A stretch of DNA of 64,000 bases. It comes from Nakamurella lactea DSM 19367. Its GTDB lineage: Bacteria; Actinomycetota; Actinomycetes; Mycobacteriales; Nakamurellaceae. The DNA lies in contig NZ_KE384549.1 in the NCBI RefSeq assembly GCF_000426645.1, positions 146,001 to 210,000 of the forward strand. The letters run 5' to 3'. The notes beneath the pieces were generated by a model. The model had not been told where the DNA came from and did no database searches. It was given only the letters and a program-made list of their open reading frames with translations. This document shows positions 18,413 through 27,243 of this stretch, in pieces. The first letter of the stretch is position 1; each line of letters begins with the position of its first letter. A program made the translations under genes and the position numbers.

Positions 18413-18943
18413 TCATGCTTCCGGCGGGTCGCCGAGGACTGATGCGACCTGCTCGGCGAGCACCTCGGCGACCAGGTCGCTGAGGTCAGCCGGATCGACC
18501 GCGCGGCCTTCCAGCGGCCGGCGGTAGATGATCACCCTGGCCTTGGTCGGCCGGCCCCGGCGGTCGACGCCGGGCGGCACGAATCTGGTCAACGGCACGC
18601 CGCCGTCCAGCACCACATCGGCGGACGGCAGCACCTCGCCCGCCGGCAGCGGGGGTACCTCGTCGACGGCGAACTCGATCGCGGTGAGCTGCTCGCCCCA
18701 CAACTCCTCGAGATCCTCGACCGCCTCCAACACCGCCAGGTCGAACTGCTGACCGCGCGAGCGGGAATTCGGCACCGCCGGGGACAGCAGCGGGCCGCGC
18801 AGGCCCCGGCCGCGGCGATCGCGGCGGGCGCGCCGGTGCGGCCGCTCGGCCGGTGAGCTCGAGGCCGGCGGCCCCTTCGGGCGACCGGGCTGATCGGCGG
18901 CACCCGGGGCGTTCGGGCGACCGGTCGATGGTTCGGTAGACAT
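18413..18943 (-). CDS. zincin-like family protein lacking the metal site
   Basis: The 176-residue protein has a basic, Pro/Arg-rich first 60 residues and then a domain of about 110 residues similar to the small metallopeptidase-like proteins encoded next to whiB2 in mycobacteria. FDLAVLEAVEDLEELWGEQL and RVIIYRRPLEGRA are typical of that family. At the place of the expected HExxH the sequence reads LVAEVLAEQVASVLG, so both zinc-ligand histidines are absent. Peptidase activity is therefore unlikely. A -10-like TAGACT lies nine bases before the ATG. It converges on whiB2 and diverges from the DUF3499 gene. Confidence 0.72.
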   Translation of the reverse strand: MSTEPSTGRPNAPGAADQPGRPKGPPASSSPAERPHRRARRDRRGRGLRGPLLSPAVPNSRSRGQQFDLAVLEAVEDLEELWGEQLTAIEFAVDEVPPLPAGEVLPSADVVLDGGVPLTRFVPPGVDRRGRPTKARVIIYRRPLEGRAVDPADLSDLVAEVLAEQVASVLGDPPEA

Positions 18944-19029
18944 GGCCGGGCCAGTCTAGGTTCGATCGCCCCGGTTCTTCTCCGGGCGGCCGCCCGGCGC
19001 GCCGTCAGGCGGCGGCCGGGGCGGTCGAT

Positions 19030-19035
19030 TAGCGT
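19030..19035 (+). promoter_or_regulatory. -10 box, leaderless DUF3499 gene
   Basis: TAGCGT is followed by seven bases and then the GTG at 19043. The transcript would start at the initiation codon. It also drives manB downstream unless a second promoter exists. Confidence 0.5.
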
Positions 19036-19042
19036 CGACGGG

Positions 19043-19393
19043 GTGTCCCGAGTCCGCCGATGCTCCCGCACCGGGTGTACCAACCCTGCGGTGGCCACCC
19101 TGACCTACGCCTACGCCGACTCCACCGCGGTGGTGGGCCCGCTGGCGACCGGCGTCGAACCGCACTCCTACGACCTGTGTAGCGATCACGCCCTTGGTCT
19201 GACCGCGCCGAAGGGCTGGGAGGTCGTGCGCCCGGATGCCGATCTGATGGACATCGGTCCCGGTGTCGACGATCTGGAAGCATTGGCCGATGCGGTCCGG
19301 GAAGCGGGCCGCGGCGAGCGCAGCCCGGAGCCGCCGCCGGTCGTCACCGGCCGGCGCGGGCACTTGCGGGTGCTCACCTTTCCCGACAACTGA
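19043..19393 (+). CDS. DUF3499 family protein
   Basis: This 116-residue soluble protein has cysteines at CSRTGCTNPA near the start and in SYDLCSDHA near residue 47. The Cys/His spacing suggests a small zinc ribbon (C6, C11, C46, H49). It matches the actinobacterial DUF3499 family, found beside manB and whiB2 in mycobacteria (Rv3258c type). Its function is unknown. It is 33 bp from manB and probably shares its transcript. Confidence 0.8.
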   Translation: MSRVRRCSRTGCTNPAVATLTYAYADSTAVVGPLATGVEPHSYDLCSDHALGLTAPKGWEVVRPDADLMDIGPGVDDLEALADAVREAGRGERSPEPPPVVTGRRGHLRVLTFPDN

Positions 19394-19426
19394 TCGTCGG
19401 ACCCGATCGTCACCGAGAGGACCTAC

Positions 19427-20854
19427 ATGCAGGACAACCAGGCGTCAGCCACCGACCCGGCGGCAGCGCTCGGCCAGATCGTCAAGGCCTACGACATTCG
19501 CGGACTGGTCGGCGATCAGCTGACCGCCGAACTGTGCCGCGCACTGGGCCTGGCGTTCGGCCGGTTCGTGTCGGGCCAGAGCGATCCGCTGCCGGCTGGC
19601 ATCGACCCGGCCACCAGCGTGGTGATCGCCCACGACATGCGCGATTCGTCGCCGGAGCTCTCCGGCGCCTTCGCGGAGGGCGTGACCAGCGCCGGGGTCG
19701 ATGTGGTCAGGGCCGGGCTGGCGTCGACCGACATGCTCTACTTCGCCTCCGGATCGCTGAACCTGCCAGGCGCGATGTTCACCGCCTCGCACAACCCGGC
19801 CAGCTACAACGGGATCAAGACCTGCCTGGCGGGCGCGGTACCGATCAGCCTGGACACCGGCCTGGCCGGGATCCGGGACGCGGCCGCCGCCACCCTCCGC
19901 GGCCAGGGTGCGACGCCGTCGGCCACCCCGGGCACCACCTCCGACCAGGAGCTGCTCGGTGCCTACGCCGAGTTCCTGCACTCCCTGGTGGACCTGTCGT
20001 CGATCCGCCCGCTGTCGGTGGTGGTCGATGCCGGCAACGGGATGGCCGGCTACACCGTTCCGGCGGTGTTCTCCGGGCTGCCGCTGCAGGTGCACGAGCT
20101 GTACTTCGAGCTCGACGGCAACTTCCCGAACCACGAGGCGAACCCGTTGGACCCGGCGAACCTGGTCGATCTGCAGGCCGAGGTGCGTCGGCTCGGTGCC
20201 GACATCGGGCTGGCCTTCGACGGCGACGCCGACCGCTGCTTCGTGATCGACCAGAACGGCGATGCGGTCTCGCCCAGTGCGATCACCGGCCTGGTGGCCG
20301 CCCGCGAGCTGGCCAGGAATCCTGGCGCGACCATCCTGCACAACCTGATCACCTCCAGGGCGGTGCCGGAGGTGATCACCGAGCACGGCGGCGTCCCGGT
20401 CCGGACCAGGGTCGGCCACTCGTTCATCAAGGCCGAGATGGCCAGGACCGGCGCGGTGTTCGGCGGTGAGCACTCGGCGCACTACTACTTCGCCGACTTC
20501 TTCCGGGCCGATACCGGGATGCTGGCCGCAATGCACGTGCTGGCCGCGCTGGGTGGCCAGGACCGGCCGTTGTCCGAGCTGGCCGCCGAGTACGAGCGGT
20601 ACAGCGCCTCGGGCGAGATCAACTCGACGGTGCAGGACGTGCCGGCCGTGCAGGCGAAGATCCGCGCCTGGGCCGCCGACCGCGGCGGCGAGATCGACGA
20701 GTTGGACGGGCTGACGGTCTCGCTGCCCGACGGCAGTTGGGCCAACATCAGGGCCAGCAACACCGAGCCGCTGCTGCGGCTGAACGCCGAGGCCGCCACG
20801 CCGGAGGAGATGGCCGCGCTGCGGGCCGAGTTGTTGGCGATCATTCGGGGCTGA
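19427..20854 (+). CDS. manB: phosphomannomutase/phosphoglucomutase
   Basis: The 475-residue enzyme interconverts mannose-6-phosphate and mannose-1-phosphate. TASHNPASYNGIK carries the phosphoserine, FDGDADRCFV the magnesium loop, GGEHSAHYYFADFF the sugar-binding loop and RASNTEPLLRLN the phosphate-binding loop. Length and domain order are those of the alpha-D-phosphohexomutase family. GAGAGGACC lies ahead of the ATG. Its product feeds ManC (6413-7516) for GDP-mannose, the donor for mannosylated lipids and surface glycans. A strong hairpin follows its stop. Confidence 0.95.
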   Translation: MQDNQASATDPAAALGQIVKAYDIRGLVGDQLTAELCRALGLAFGRFVSGQSDPLPAGIDPATSVVIAHDMRDSSPELSGAFAEGVTSAGVDVVRAGLASTDMLYFASGSLNLPGAMFTASHNPASYNGIKTCLAGAVPISLDTGLAGIRDAAAATLRGQGATPSATPGTTSDQELLGAYAEFLHSLVDLSSIRPLSVVVDAGNGMAGYTVPAVFSGLPLQVHELYFELDGNFPNHEANPLDPANLVDLQAEVRRLGADIGLAFDGDADRCFVIDQNGDAVSPSAITGLVAARELARNPGATILHNLITSRAVPEVITEHGGVPVRTRVGHSFIKAEMARTGAVFGGEHSAHYYFADFFRADTGMLAAMHVLAALGGQDRPLSELAAEYERYSASGEINSTVQDVPAVQAKIRAWAADRGGEIDELDGLTVSLPDGSWANIRASNTEPLLRLNAEAATPEEMAALRAELLAIIRG

Positions 20855-20864
20855 CGGGCGGGGA

Positions 20865-20889
20865 GAAACCCTCCGAATCGGTGGGTTTC
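20865..20889 (+). terminator. hairpin after manB
   Basis: GAAACCC-t-CCG-aat-CGG-t-GGGTTTC forms a 10-bp stem with one T/T mismatch. It starts 10 bases after the stop and has no long T-run. A similar hairpin with the same outer arms follows metK. Confidence 0.65.
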
Positions 20890-20986
20890 CTTGCGGCGAC
20901 GGCTCGAATGCGGGCAGCGAGCCTCCACGTCGGTGGATTGCTCGCGGCCCGTCCCGGTAGGGAACGCGGCGTGGAAGGATGATCCC

Positions 20987-21274
20987 ATGGTCTTGCAACT
21001 GGATCCTGTACTGCTGGACGTGTTGGCCTGCCCGGACACCCATCACGCCCCCCTGACCGTCGGTACCGCCGACGACCCGGACGCGGATGCGTTGACCTGC
21101 ACCGAATGCGGGCGCGTCTTCCCGGTCCGGGACGGCATCCCGGTGCTGCTGCTGGACGAGGCCACCGGCGGACCCGCCGGCGACCCGGCGGATTCGGCAG
21201 ACGCCGCAGAATCCACGGGCACCTCAGACGCTGCAGACGTCGCAGACCCCGCGGGAACCCAGCCGACGCCATGA
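20987..21274 (+). CDS. Trm112-family zinc-ribbon protein
   Basis: The 95-residue protein has LDVLACPDTHHAPL and LTCTECGRVFPVRDGIPVLL, the Trm112p pattern of a Cys and a CxxC pair followed by the IPVLL strand. One of the usual four Cys is replaced by Asp-Thr-His. The tail of about 30 residues is Asp/Ala-rich. Members usually bind and activate methyltransferases, although several bacterial copies are of unknown role. It starts at an ATG after GGAAGGA and overlaps the next gene by four bases (ATGA). Confidence 0.83.
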   Translation: MVLQLDPVLLDVLACPDTHHAPLTVGTADDPDADALTCTECGRVFPVRDGIPVLLLDEATGGPAGDPADSADAAESTGTSDAADVADPAGTQPTP

Positions 21275-22668
21275 CCGGTGGCGGCGTCGACCTGCTGCAC
21301 GACCCGTCAGGGTTGGTGGCCGCGGACGGCGCCCGGCTGTTACCGGCCGCTGCCACCGCCGGCGCGCAGGTGCGGGCCGTGCACGCGGCACTGGCGGACC
21401 TCCCGGAGTTGGACACTCCGCGCGCCCTGGTGATCGCCGGAACGCGGGTGACGGCCGAGGCCGACCTGCTGCGGGCCGCCATCGGCGCCCGCGCCACCGC
21501 GCCGGTAGTGGCCGTCCAGGAGTTGCCGTCGTGGGTGGGGGCGCTGGACCTGGTGGTGGTGCTGGCCGGCCAGGTGCACGACCCGATCGCCGGCATCGCC
21601 GCCGAGCAGGCGGCCCGCCGCGGTGCGACGGTGATCGTCCGGGCCGCCGCCGGGACCCCGTCGCCAGGCGCCCACGCGATCATGCTGCCGCCGCAGGTCG
21701 CGGTCACCGAGGCGCTGGCCGCGCCGGCCCGGCTCGCTCTGCTGATCGGCGTCGCACACCGCTGCGGCCTGCTGCGCACCACGCCCGACCTGCTGGATTG
21801 GGCCGACACCCTGGACGCCACCTCGCTGGCCTGTCATCCGTCGGCGGAGGAGTTCGTCAACCCCGCCGTCACCCTTGCCGAGTACCTCTACGACGGAGCG
21901 CCGCTGCTGGTCGGCGGCGACCCGATGGGCGACGCGATCGCCGCCCTGGCCGGGCAGTTGCTCACCGACCTGGCCGGCGTCGCGGCCGCGGTGCTGCCCG
22001 CCGGGGCGGCGGCGCAGTCGCCGGCGGTGCTGCGTCGGGCGGCCGTCAGCCGCGATCTGTTCGCCGACCCGTTCGCGGACCCGGCGGAAGGCCCGCCGTG
22101 GGCCGTCCCGGTGATCATCACCCTCGGCACCGATCCGGCAGCCGGTGCGCTGGCCGCGGCGTTGCCCAGCGCTCCGGTGGTGGCCCCCGATCGCAACGAG
22201 GCCTCCGACCGGCGCCCCGATCACCAGTACCGAAGTGACCTGGAGCGGATACCGGGCGCCGGTCCGGAACGCCCGGGTCGGGAACGCGTCGCCCCGGAAC
22301 GCACAGGGCAGGACGCCTCCCGGCCGATGGACGCCGCCAGCGCGGCGGCGGAACTGGTGCTGCGGCTGACCTTCGCCGCCGTCTACCTCGGGCTGGCCGC
22401 CGGGCAGCTGCCGCCGCTGGATGCGCCGGACGGGCTCGGCCCGGCCGGCACCGCGCTGGGCGCGGTACGGGCGGAGGAGCGCGGCGCCTTCGCCCCGATC
22501 CGCGACCTCGACGCCGGCGACGATGACGAACGGCTGGATGACGACTTCCTCAGCAGCATCGGCGGCCGGAACCCAGCGGATCCGAACCCGACCGATCCGT
22601 CCGGGATTGATCCGGCCGGGGCCGATCCGAACAATGGTGAGGAATCGGGTGCCGCCGGGCCGACGTGA
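21271..22668 (+). CDS. SIS-domain phosphosugar isomerase-like protein
   Basis: The product is 465 residues from the ATG that overlaps the Trm112 stop. The position between manB and manA equals that of the SIS-like gene in mycobacteria (Rv3256c type), related to the bifunctional phosphoglucose/phosphomannose isomerase family. The N-terminal half alternates strands and helices (ALVIAGTRVTAEADLLRAAI, LVVVLAGQVHDP). LVGGDPMGDAIAALAGQLL and the later helices fit the C-terminal isomerase domain. Catalytic residues are not evident, and activity is uncertain. Residues about 300-350 and the last 70 are low-complexity Pro/Asp/Arg-rich, making it longer than homologues. A long open frame in front of 21271 is antisense shadow. 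Confidence 0.7.
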   Translation: MTGGGVDLLHDPSGLVAADGARLLPAAATAGAQVRAVHAALADLPELDTPRALVIAGTRVTAEADLLRAAIGARATAPVVAVQELPSWVGALDLVVVLAGQVHDPIAGIAAEQAARRGATVIVRAAAGTPSPGAHAIMLPPQVAVTEALAAPARLALLIGVAHRCGLLRTTPDLLDWADTLDATSLACHPSAEEFVNPAVTLAEYLYDGAPLLVGGDPMGDAIAALAGQLLTDLAGVAAAVLPAGAAAQSPAVLRRAAVSRDLFADPFADPAEGPPWAVPVIITLGTDPAAGALAAALPSAPVVAPDRNEASDRRPDHQYRSDLERIPGAGPERPGRERVAPERTGQDASRPMDAASAAAELVLRLTFAAVYLGLAAGQLPPLDAPDGLGPAGTALGAVRAEERGAFAPIRDLDAGDDDERLDDDFLSSIGGRNPADPNPTDPSGIDPAGADPNNGEESGAAGPT

Positions 22669-22741
22669 CCCGTTTGCGCGCCGCGGGCCGTCTGTCGGCG
22701 GCCGACGGGCGGCTACCGTGGGGTGACCAGTCGAGGGTGAG

Positions 22742-22789
22742 TCCGGCGGAACGTCGCCGGAGTGAGCGGGGCGAAGCAGTGCTGCCCCG
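22742..22789 (+). promoter_or_regulatory. structured leader of manA
   Basis: Two strong hairpins precede manA: TCCGGCG-gaacgt-CGCCGGA (22742-22761), and CGGGGC/GCCCCG enclosing AGC/GCT (22767-22789). A -10-like TACCGT lies near 22714. The heptamer ACCAGTC occurs at 22726-22732 and again directly before the GTG. I cannot match this to a known riboswitch, so it may be attenuation structure or the terminator of the upstream gene. Confidence 0.4.
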
Positions 22790-22807
22790 GCAAGGTGGGA
22801 ACCAGTC

Positions 22808-24022
22808 GTGAAGTTGATGACCAACCGGGTACGTGCCTATGCGTGGGGGTCGCGCACCGCCATCGCCGAACTGCTCGGCGAACCGGTGCCGTCCGTCCAT
22901 CCGCAGGCCGAGTTGTGGATCGGTGCGCATCCCGGCGACCCGTCCGTGATCGACTCGGACAACGGCCCGATCTCGTTGGTAGAGCACATCTCCGCCGATT
23001 CAGCTACCGCGCTGGGCGGCGTCGCCGCCGAGTTCGGCGATCGCCTCCCGTTCCTGCTCAAGGTGCTCGCCGCCGCCGAACCGCTGTCGCTGCAGGCACA
23101 TCCGTCGGCCACCCAGGCGAAGTCCGGCTTCGCCCAGGAGGAAGCGGCCGGCGTCGAGATCAACTCGCCGATGCGCAACTACAAGGACGCCTCCCACAAG
23201 CCCGAACTGATCTGCGCGCTCACCGAGTTCCACGCCCTGTGCGGCTTCCGCGACCCTGCCACCAGCGTCCGGCTGCTGCAGGAACTGGCCAGCCCGGAGT
23301 TCGACCGCTATCTGACCCTGTTGGCCGGCCAGCCGGACGAGCAGGGCACCAGGGCACTGTTCTCCTCGATCATCACCATGCCGCCGGCCGCGCTGATGCC
23401 GGTCCTGGATTCGGTGCTGGCGGCCTGCGTGGAACGGGTCAGGGCCGGCAGCGAGTACTCGGTCGAGTACCGCACCGCGCTGGAACTGGGGGAGCGCTAC
23501 CCGGGCGACCCCGGCGTGCTGGCCTCGCTGCTGATGAACCGGGTGACGCTGCAGCCCGGCCAGGCCCTGTATCTGGGTGCCGGTAACCTGCACGCCTACC
23601 TGTCGGGCACCGGCATCGAGATCATGGCCAACTCGGACAACGTGCTGCGCGGCGGGCTCACCCCGAAGCACGTCGACGTGCCGGAACTGATGCGGGTGCT
23701 GGACTTCGCCGTCGGCGACGTCCCGGTGATCGACCCGGTGCCGGCCGGCCCTGGCCGCTGGTGCTATCCGACGCCCGCCGCCGAGTTCGAGCTGTGCCGG
23801 CTGGAGCCGACGACGGCCGGCCCGGATGCCGCCATCCCGTTGGATCACCCCGGGCCCCGGGTGCTGCTGGTGGTGCAGGGCACCGCGACCCTGACGGATC
23901 CCGGCGGCGACACCCTGCAGGTGCCGCGTGGCCGTTCGGCCTGGATCGGCGCCGCCGAGTCCGGTGTCTCGGTGAGCGGCGAATGCCTGGCCTTCCTGGC
24001 CACCGACGGCCTGACGAACTGA
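22808..24022 (+). CDS. manA: mannose-6-phosphate isomerase, class I
   Basis: This 404-residue zinc enzyme interconverts fructose-6-phosphate and mannose-6-phosphate. LSLQAHPS (Gln and His ligands), HKPELICAL (Glu ligand) and the GNLHAYLSGTGIEIMANSDN segment (final His ligand and active-site region) are all present. The C-terminal 100 residues form the cupin-like lid. The start is a GTG at 22808, since GTGGGAACC upstream is only a weak ribosome site and a structured leader precedes it. It supplies mannose phosphate to manB and manC. Confidence 0.95.
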   Translation: MKLMTNRVRAYAWGSRTAIAELLGEPVPSVHPQAELWIGAHPGDPSVIDSDNGPISLVEHISADSATALGGVAAEFGDRLPFLLKVLAAAEPLSLQAHPSATQAKSGFAQEEAAGVEINSPMRNYKDASHKPELICALTEFHALCGFRDPATSVRLLQELASPEFDRYLTLLAGQPDEQGTRALFSSIITMPPAALMPVLDSVLAACVERVRAGSEYSVEYRTALELGERYPGDPGVLASLLMNRVTLQPGQALYLGAGNLHAYLSGTGIEIMANSDNVLRGGLTPKHVDVPELMRVLDFAVGDVPVIDPVPAGPGRWCYPTPAAEFELCRLEPTTAGPDAAIPLDHPGPRVLLVVQGTATLTDPGGDTLQVPRGRSAWIGAAESGVSVSGECLAFLATDGLTN

Positions 24023-24137
24023 CCCGCGAACCCGCGGTGCCCGAGCGGATCGGGCCGCGCCGGACTAGCGTCACGTGCCAACGCAGGGCATGTGTCCGGC
24101 GGCGCGTTTGCCCGGGTAGCGGAGGGACGTGACGAGC

Positions 24138-25733
24138 ATGAGTTCGTTGTGGCGCACCAAGTCCGTCGAGCAATCCATGCAGGACACCGACGAGCCGGGC
24201 CACCAACTCAAACGCAACCTGTCCGCGCTGGACCTGACGGTGTTCGGCGTCGCCGTGGTGATCGGCGCCGGCATCTTCACCCTGGGCGCGAAGGTGGCCG
24301 CCACCAAGGCCGGCCCGTCCGTCACCATCGGTTTCCTGCTGGCCGCCGTCGCCTGCGGACTGGCCGCGATGTGCTACGCCGAGTTCGCCTCCACCGTCCC
24401 GGTGGCCGGGTCGGCCTACACGTTCTCCTACGCGACGCTGGGGGAGTTCGTCGCCTGGATCATCGGCTGGGACCTGGTGCTGGAACTGGCGTTGGGCGCG
24501 GCGGTGGTCGCCAAGGGCTGGTCGGCTTACCTCGGGAACCTGTTCGAACAGTTCGGCGGCAGCCTCACCACGATCATCGGTCCGGCCGACGGCTTCAACT
24601 TCGACTGGGGAGCGGTGCTGATCATCGCGATCCTCACCGTGCTGCTGGTGCTCGGCACCAAGCTGTCGGCGCGGGCCAACCTGGTGATCACCACCATCAA
24701 GGTGGCCGTGGTGCTGCTGGTGATCGTGGTCGGCTTCTTCTACTTCAAGGCCTCGAATCTGACGCCGTTCATCCCGCCGTCCCAGCCGGTCGACGGCGGC
24801 GGCCGCGCCCTTGACCAGCCGCTGCTGCAGCTGATCATCGGCCAGGCCCCCAGCAGCTTCGGGGTCTTCGGCATCCTGGCCGCCGCCTCGATCGTCTTCT
24901 TCGCCTTCATCGGGTTCGACATCGTCGCCACCGCGGCGGAGGAGACCAGGGAGCCGCAGCGGGATCTGCCGCGCGGCATCTTCGGCTCGCTGGCCATCGT
25001 CACCGTGCTGTACGTCCTGGTGACGGTGGTGATCACCGGAATGGTGAAGTACAACGAGCTCGGGCCGCTGCTGCCGGACGGCACCCACGACGGTGAGCAC
25101 GCCACGCTCGCCTCCGCGTTCAGCCAGCTGAACGTCGACTGGGCGGCCAAGGTGATCGCGATCGGAGCGCTGGCCGGCCTCACCACCGTGGTGATGGTGC
25201 TGCTGCTCGGGCAGTCGCGGGTGGTCTTCGCGATGGCCCGCGACGGGCTGCTGCCGCGCCGGCTGGCGAAGGTGAACCAGCGCACCGGGACGCCGGCGAT
25301 CATCACCGTCATCGTCGGGGCGATCGTCGCCGTGGTCGCCGGGTTCGTGCCGACCTCTGACCTGGAGGAGATGGTCAACGTCGGCACCCTGTTCGCCTTC
25401 GTGTTGGTCTCGATCGGGGTGATCATCCTGCGCCGCAGGCGGCCGGACCTGCCGCGCGGCTACAAGGTGCCGCTGATGCCGCTGATCCCGATCCTGTCGG
25501 TGATCGCCTGCGTCTGGCTGATGCTCAACCTGGTCACCTTCACCTGGATCCGATTCGGGGTCTGGATGGTGGTCGGGGTGGTCGTCTACTTCCTCTACGG
25601 CCGCCGTCATTCGATGGTCGGGCTGCGCGAGGACGGCAGCGGGATGCGCGGGCTGGCGATGAGCCAGGAGCAGCTGTCGGCCACCAGGGAAGGCATCGAG
25701 GGCAAGCCGCTGCGGCGACCGGAGGACGGGTGA
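24138..25733 (+). CDS. APC-family amino-acid permease, cationic amino-acid transporter-like
   Basis: The 531-residue product has 12 or more hydrophobic segments. DLTVFGVAVVIGAGIFTLG is the TM1 substrate-binding loop (GAGIF), and the FAFIGFDIVATAAEETREPQ segment is the TM6 region typical of the CAT subfamily. The ATG at 24138 is preferred over the GTG at 24129 because GGAGGG lies 11 bases before it and only two before the GTG. The last 40 residues are hydrophilic. Mycobacteria carry a similar transporter beside manA, which supports orthology. Substrate is probably a cationic or neutral amino acid. Confidence 0.85.
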   Translation: MSSLWRTKSVEQSMQDTDEPGHQLKRNLSALDLTVFGVAVVIGAGIFTLGAKVAATKAGPSVTIGFLLAAVACGLAAMCYAEFASTVPVAGSAYTFSYATLGEFVAWIIGWDLVLELALGAAVVAKGWSAYLGNLFEQFGGSLTTIIGPADGFNFDWGAVLIIAILTVLLVLGTKLSARANLVITTIKVAVVLLVIVVGFFYFKASNLTPFIPPSQPVDGGGRALDQPLLQLIIGQAPSSFGVFGILAAASIVFFAFIGFDIVATAAEETREPQRDLPRGIFGSLAIVTVLYVLVTVVITGMVKYNELGPLLPDGTHDGEHATLASAFSQLNVDWAAKVIAIGALAGLTTVVMVLLLGQSRVVFAMARDGLLPRRLAKVNQRTGTPAIITVIVGAIVAVVAGFVPTSDLEEMVNVGTLFAFVLVSIGVIILRRRRPDLPRGYKVPLMPLIPILSVIACVWLMLNLVTFTWIRFGVWMVVGVVVYFLYGRRHSMVGLREDGSGMRGLAMSQEQLSATREGIEGKPLRRPEDG

Positions 25734-25765
25734 TCGGTCGGCTAGCCTGTGCGCCGGAGCCGTTT

Positions 25766-25845
25766 CCCACCAGGTAGCGCAAAGTTGTTGGGACACGCCG
25801 TGAGGTTCGCTCCACGCCGCCAGGTTTGCGCTACCTGGGTGTGGG
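25766..25845. repeat. palindromic intergenic element
   Basis: CCAGGTAGCGCAAA (25770-25783) pairs perfectly with TTTGCGCTACCTGG (25825-25838) across a 41-bp loop. A further CCCAC/GTGGG pairing extends the outer end with a short bulge. It fills half of the gap between the permease and the biotin carboxylase genes. It may be a terminator, but its long arms and loop look more like a small palindromic repeat element. Confidence 0.6.
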
Positions 25846-25888
25846 CACCTGGGACCGACAAGCCGACTGTGGCTGACAAGGGAGTTCG

Positions 25889-27238
25889 ATGTTCGAATCG
25901 TTGCTGGTGGCCAATCGCGGTGAGATCGCCCGCCGGGTGATCCGCACTGCGCGCGAGATGGGCCTGCGCACCGTTGCGGTGCATTCCGAGCTCGACGCCG
26001 ACCTGCCGTTCGTGGCCGAGGCCGACCAGGCCGTGCTGATCGGCGGTGACGCGCCGGCCCAGGCATATCGGGATGTTGCGGCGATCCTGCAGGCGGCCAA
26101 AGACACCGGGGCACAGGCGATCCACCCCGGCTACGGGTTCCTGTCGGAGAACGCCGACTTCGCCGCTGCGGTGGCCGACGCCGGGCTGATCTGGGTCGGC
26201 CCGAGCCCGTCGGCGATCACCGCGATGGGCGACAAGATCGCCGCCCGCAACCTGATGGCGGCCGCCGGCGTGCCGGTGGCGCCTGGCACCGAGGACCCGG
26301 TCGGCACCGCTGCGGACGCGGCGGCGGCGGCCGGACAGATCGGCTACCCGGTGATGATCAAGGCGTCCGCCGGTGGCGGCGGGATGGGCATGGCGGTCGT
26401 CGACGGCGCCGAGCAGCTGGTCGCCGAATACGAGAAGGTGACGGCCTTCGCCGGCCGGATGTTCGGCGACGCGTCGGTGTTCGTGGAGCGGTACTTCCCC
26501 AGCGTGCGGCACGTCGAGGTGCAGATCCTCGGCCTGCCGGACGGGCGGATCCTCGCGCTGGGGGAACGGGACTGCTCGGTGCAGCGCCGCAACCAGAAGG
26601 TGGCCGAGGAGACCCCGTGCCCGGTGATGGATCCGGCGACCAGGGAACAGCTGCTGCAGGCGGCAAGGGACGCCGGCGCGGCGGTCTCCTACCGCGGCGC
26701 CGGCACCGTCGAGTTCCTGTTCTCCCCGGGGACGAAGGAGTTCTTCTTCCTCGAGATGAACACCAGGCTGCAGGTGGAGCATCCGATCACCGAGGAGGTG
26801 CTCGGTATCGACCTGGTGCGCGCCCAGCTGCTGGTGGCCGCGGGGGAGGACCCCGGGCTGGCCGAGGCGCCGCCGACCGGGCACGCCATCGAGCTGCGGA
26901 TCAACGCCGAGGACCCGAAGCGGTTCCTGCCCGGCCCCGGCGTGATCACCAGCTGGGTGGAGCCCAGCGGCGACGGCGTGCGGGTGGACTCCGGGTACGG
27001 CCCCGGCACGACGGTGACGCCGGCCTACGACTCGCTGATGGCGAAGCTGATTGTGCACGGCGCCGATCGGGCGCAGGCACTGGAGCGGGCCGCTGCCGCG
27101 GTGGCCGGCTTCCAGATCGCCGGCCCGAAATCGAACCTGGCCTTCCACGCCGAGCTGCTGACGAACCCCGAGTTCGTCTCCGGGGCCTACGACACCGCAC
27201 TGGTGGCCAGGATGCGGGCGAGGCCGCCGAAGAACTGA
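25889..27238 (+). CDS. accC: biotin carboxylase subunit
   Basis: The 449-residue stand-alone biotin carboxylase charges biotin on a carrier protein using ATP and bicarbonate. LVANRGEIARRVIRTAREMG opens the N-domain. KASAGGGGMGM is the ATP-grasp glycine loop, and EMNTRLQVEHPITE carries the metal and catalytic residues. ERDCSVQRRNQK and RINAEDP are also conserved. No biotin-carrier or carboxyltransferase domain is fused and none is encoded nearby, so the partner subunits are elsewhere. AAGGGA precedes the ATG. It is flanked by a palindromic element upstream and an inverted repeat downstream. Confidence 0.93.
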   Translation: MFESLLVANRGEIARRVIRTAREMGLRTVAVHSELDADLPFVAEADQAVLIGGDAPAQAYRDVAAILQAAKDTGAQAIHPGYGFLSENADFAAAVADAGLIWVGPSPSAITAMGDKIAARNLMAAAGVPVAPGTEDPVGTAADAAAAAGQIGYPVMIKASAGGGGMGMAVVDGAEQLVAEYEKVTAFAGRMFGDASVFVERYFPSVRHVEVQILGLPDGRILALGERDCSVQRRNQKVAEETPCPVMDPATREQLLQAARDAGAAVSYRGAGTVEFLFSPGTKEFFFLEMNTRLQVEHPITEEVLGIDLVRAQLLVAAGEDPGLAEAPPTGHAIELRINAEDPKRFLPGPGVITSWVEPSGDGVRVDSGYGPGTTVTPAYDSLMAKLIVHGADRAQALERAAAAVAGFQIAGPKSNLAFHAELLTNPEFVSGAYDTALVARMRARPPKN

Positions 27239-27243
27239 GACCC

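Noticed and set aside
23658..26114. 818-codon minus-strand open frame
   Set aside because: It is antisense to manA and the permease. Its product is His/Asp/Arg-rich with no domain, the usual shadow of GC-rich coding DNA.
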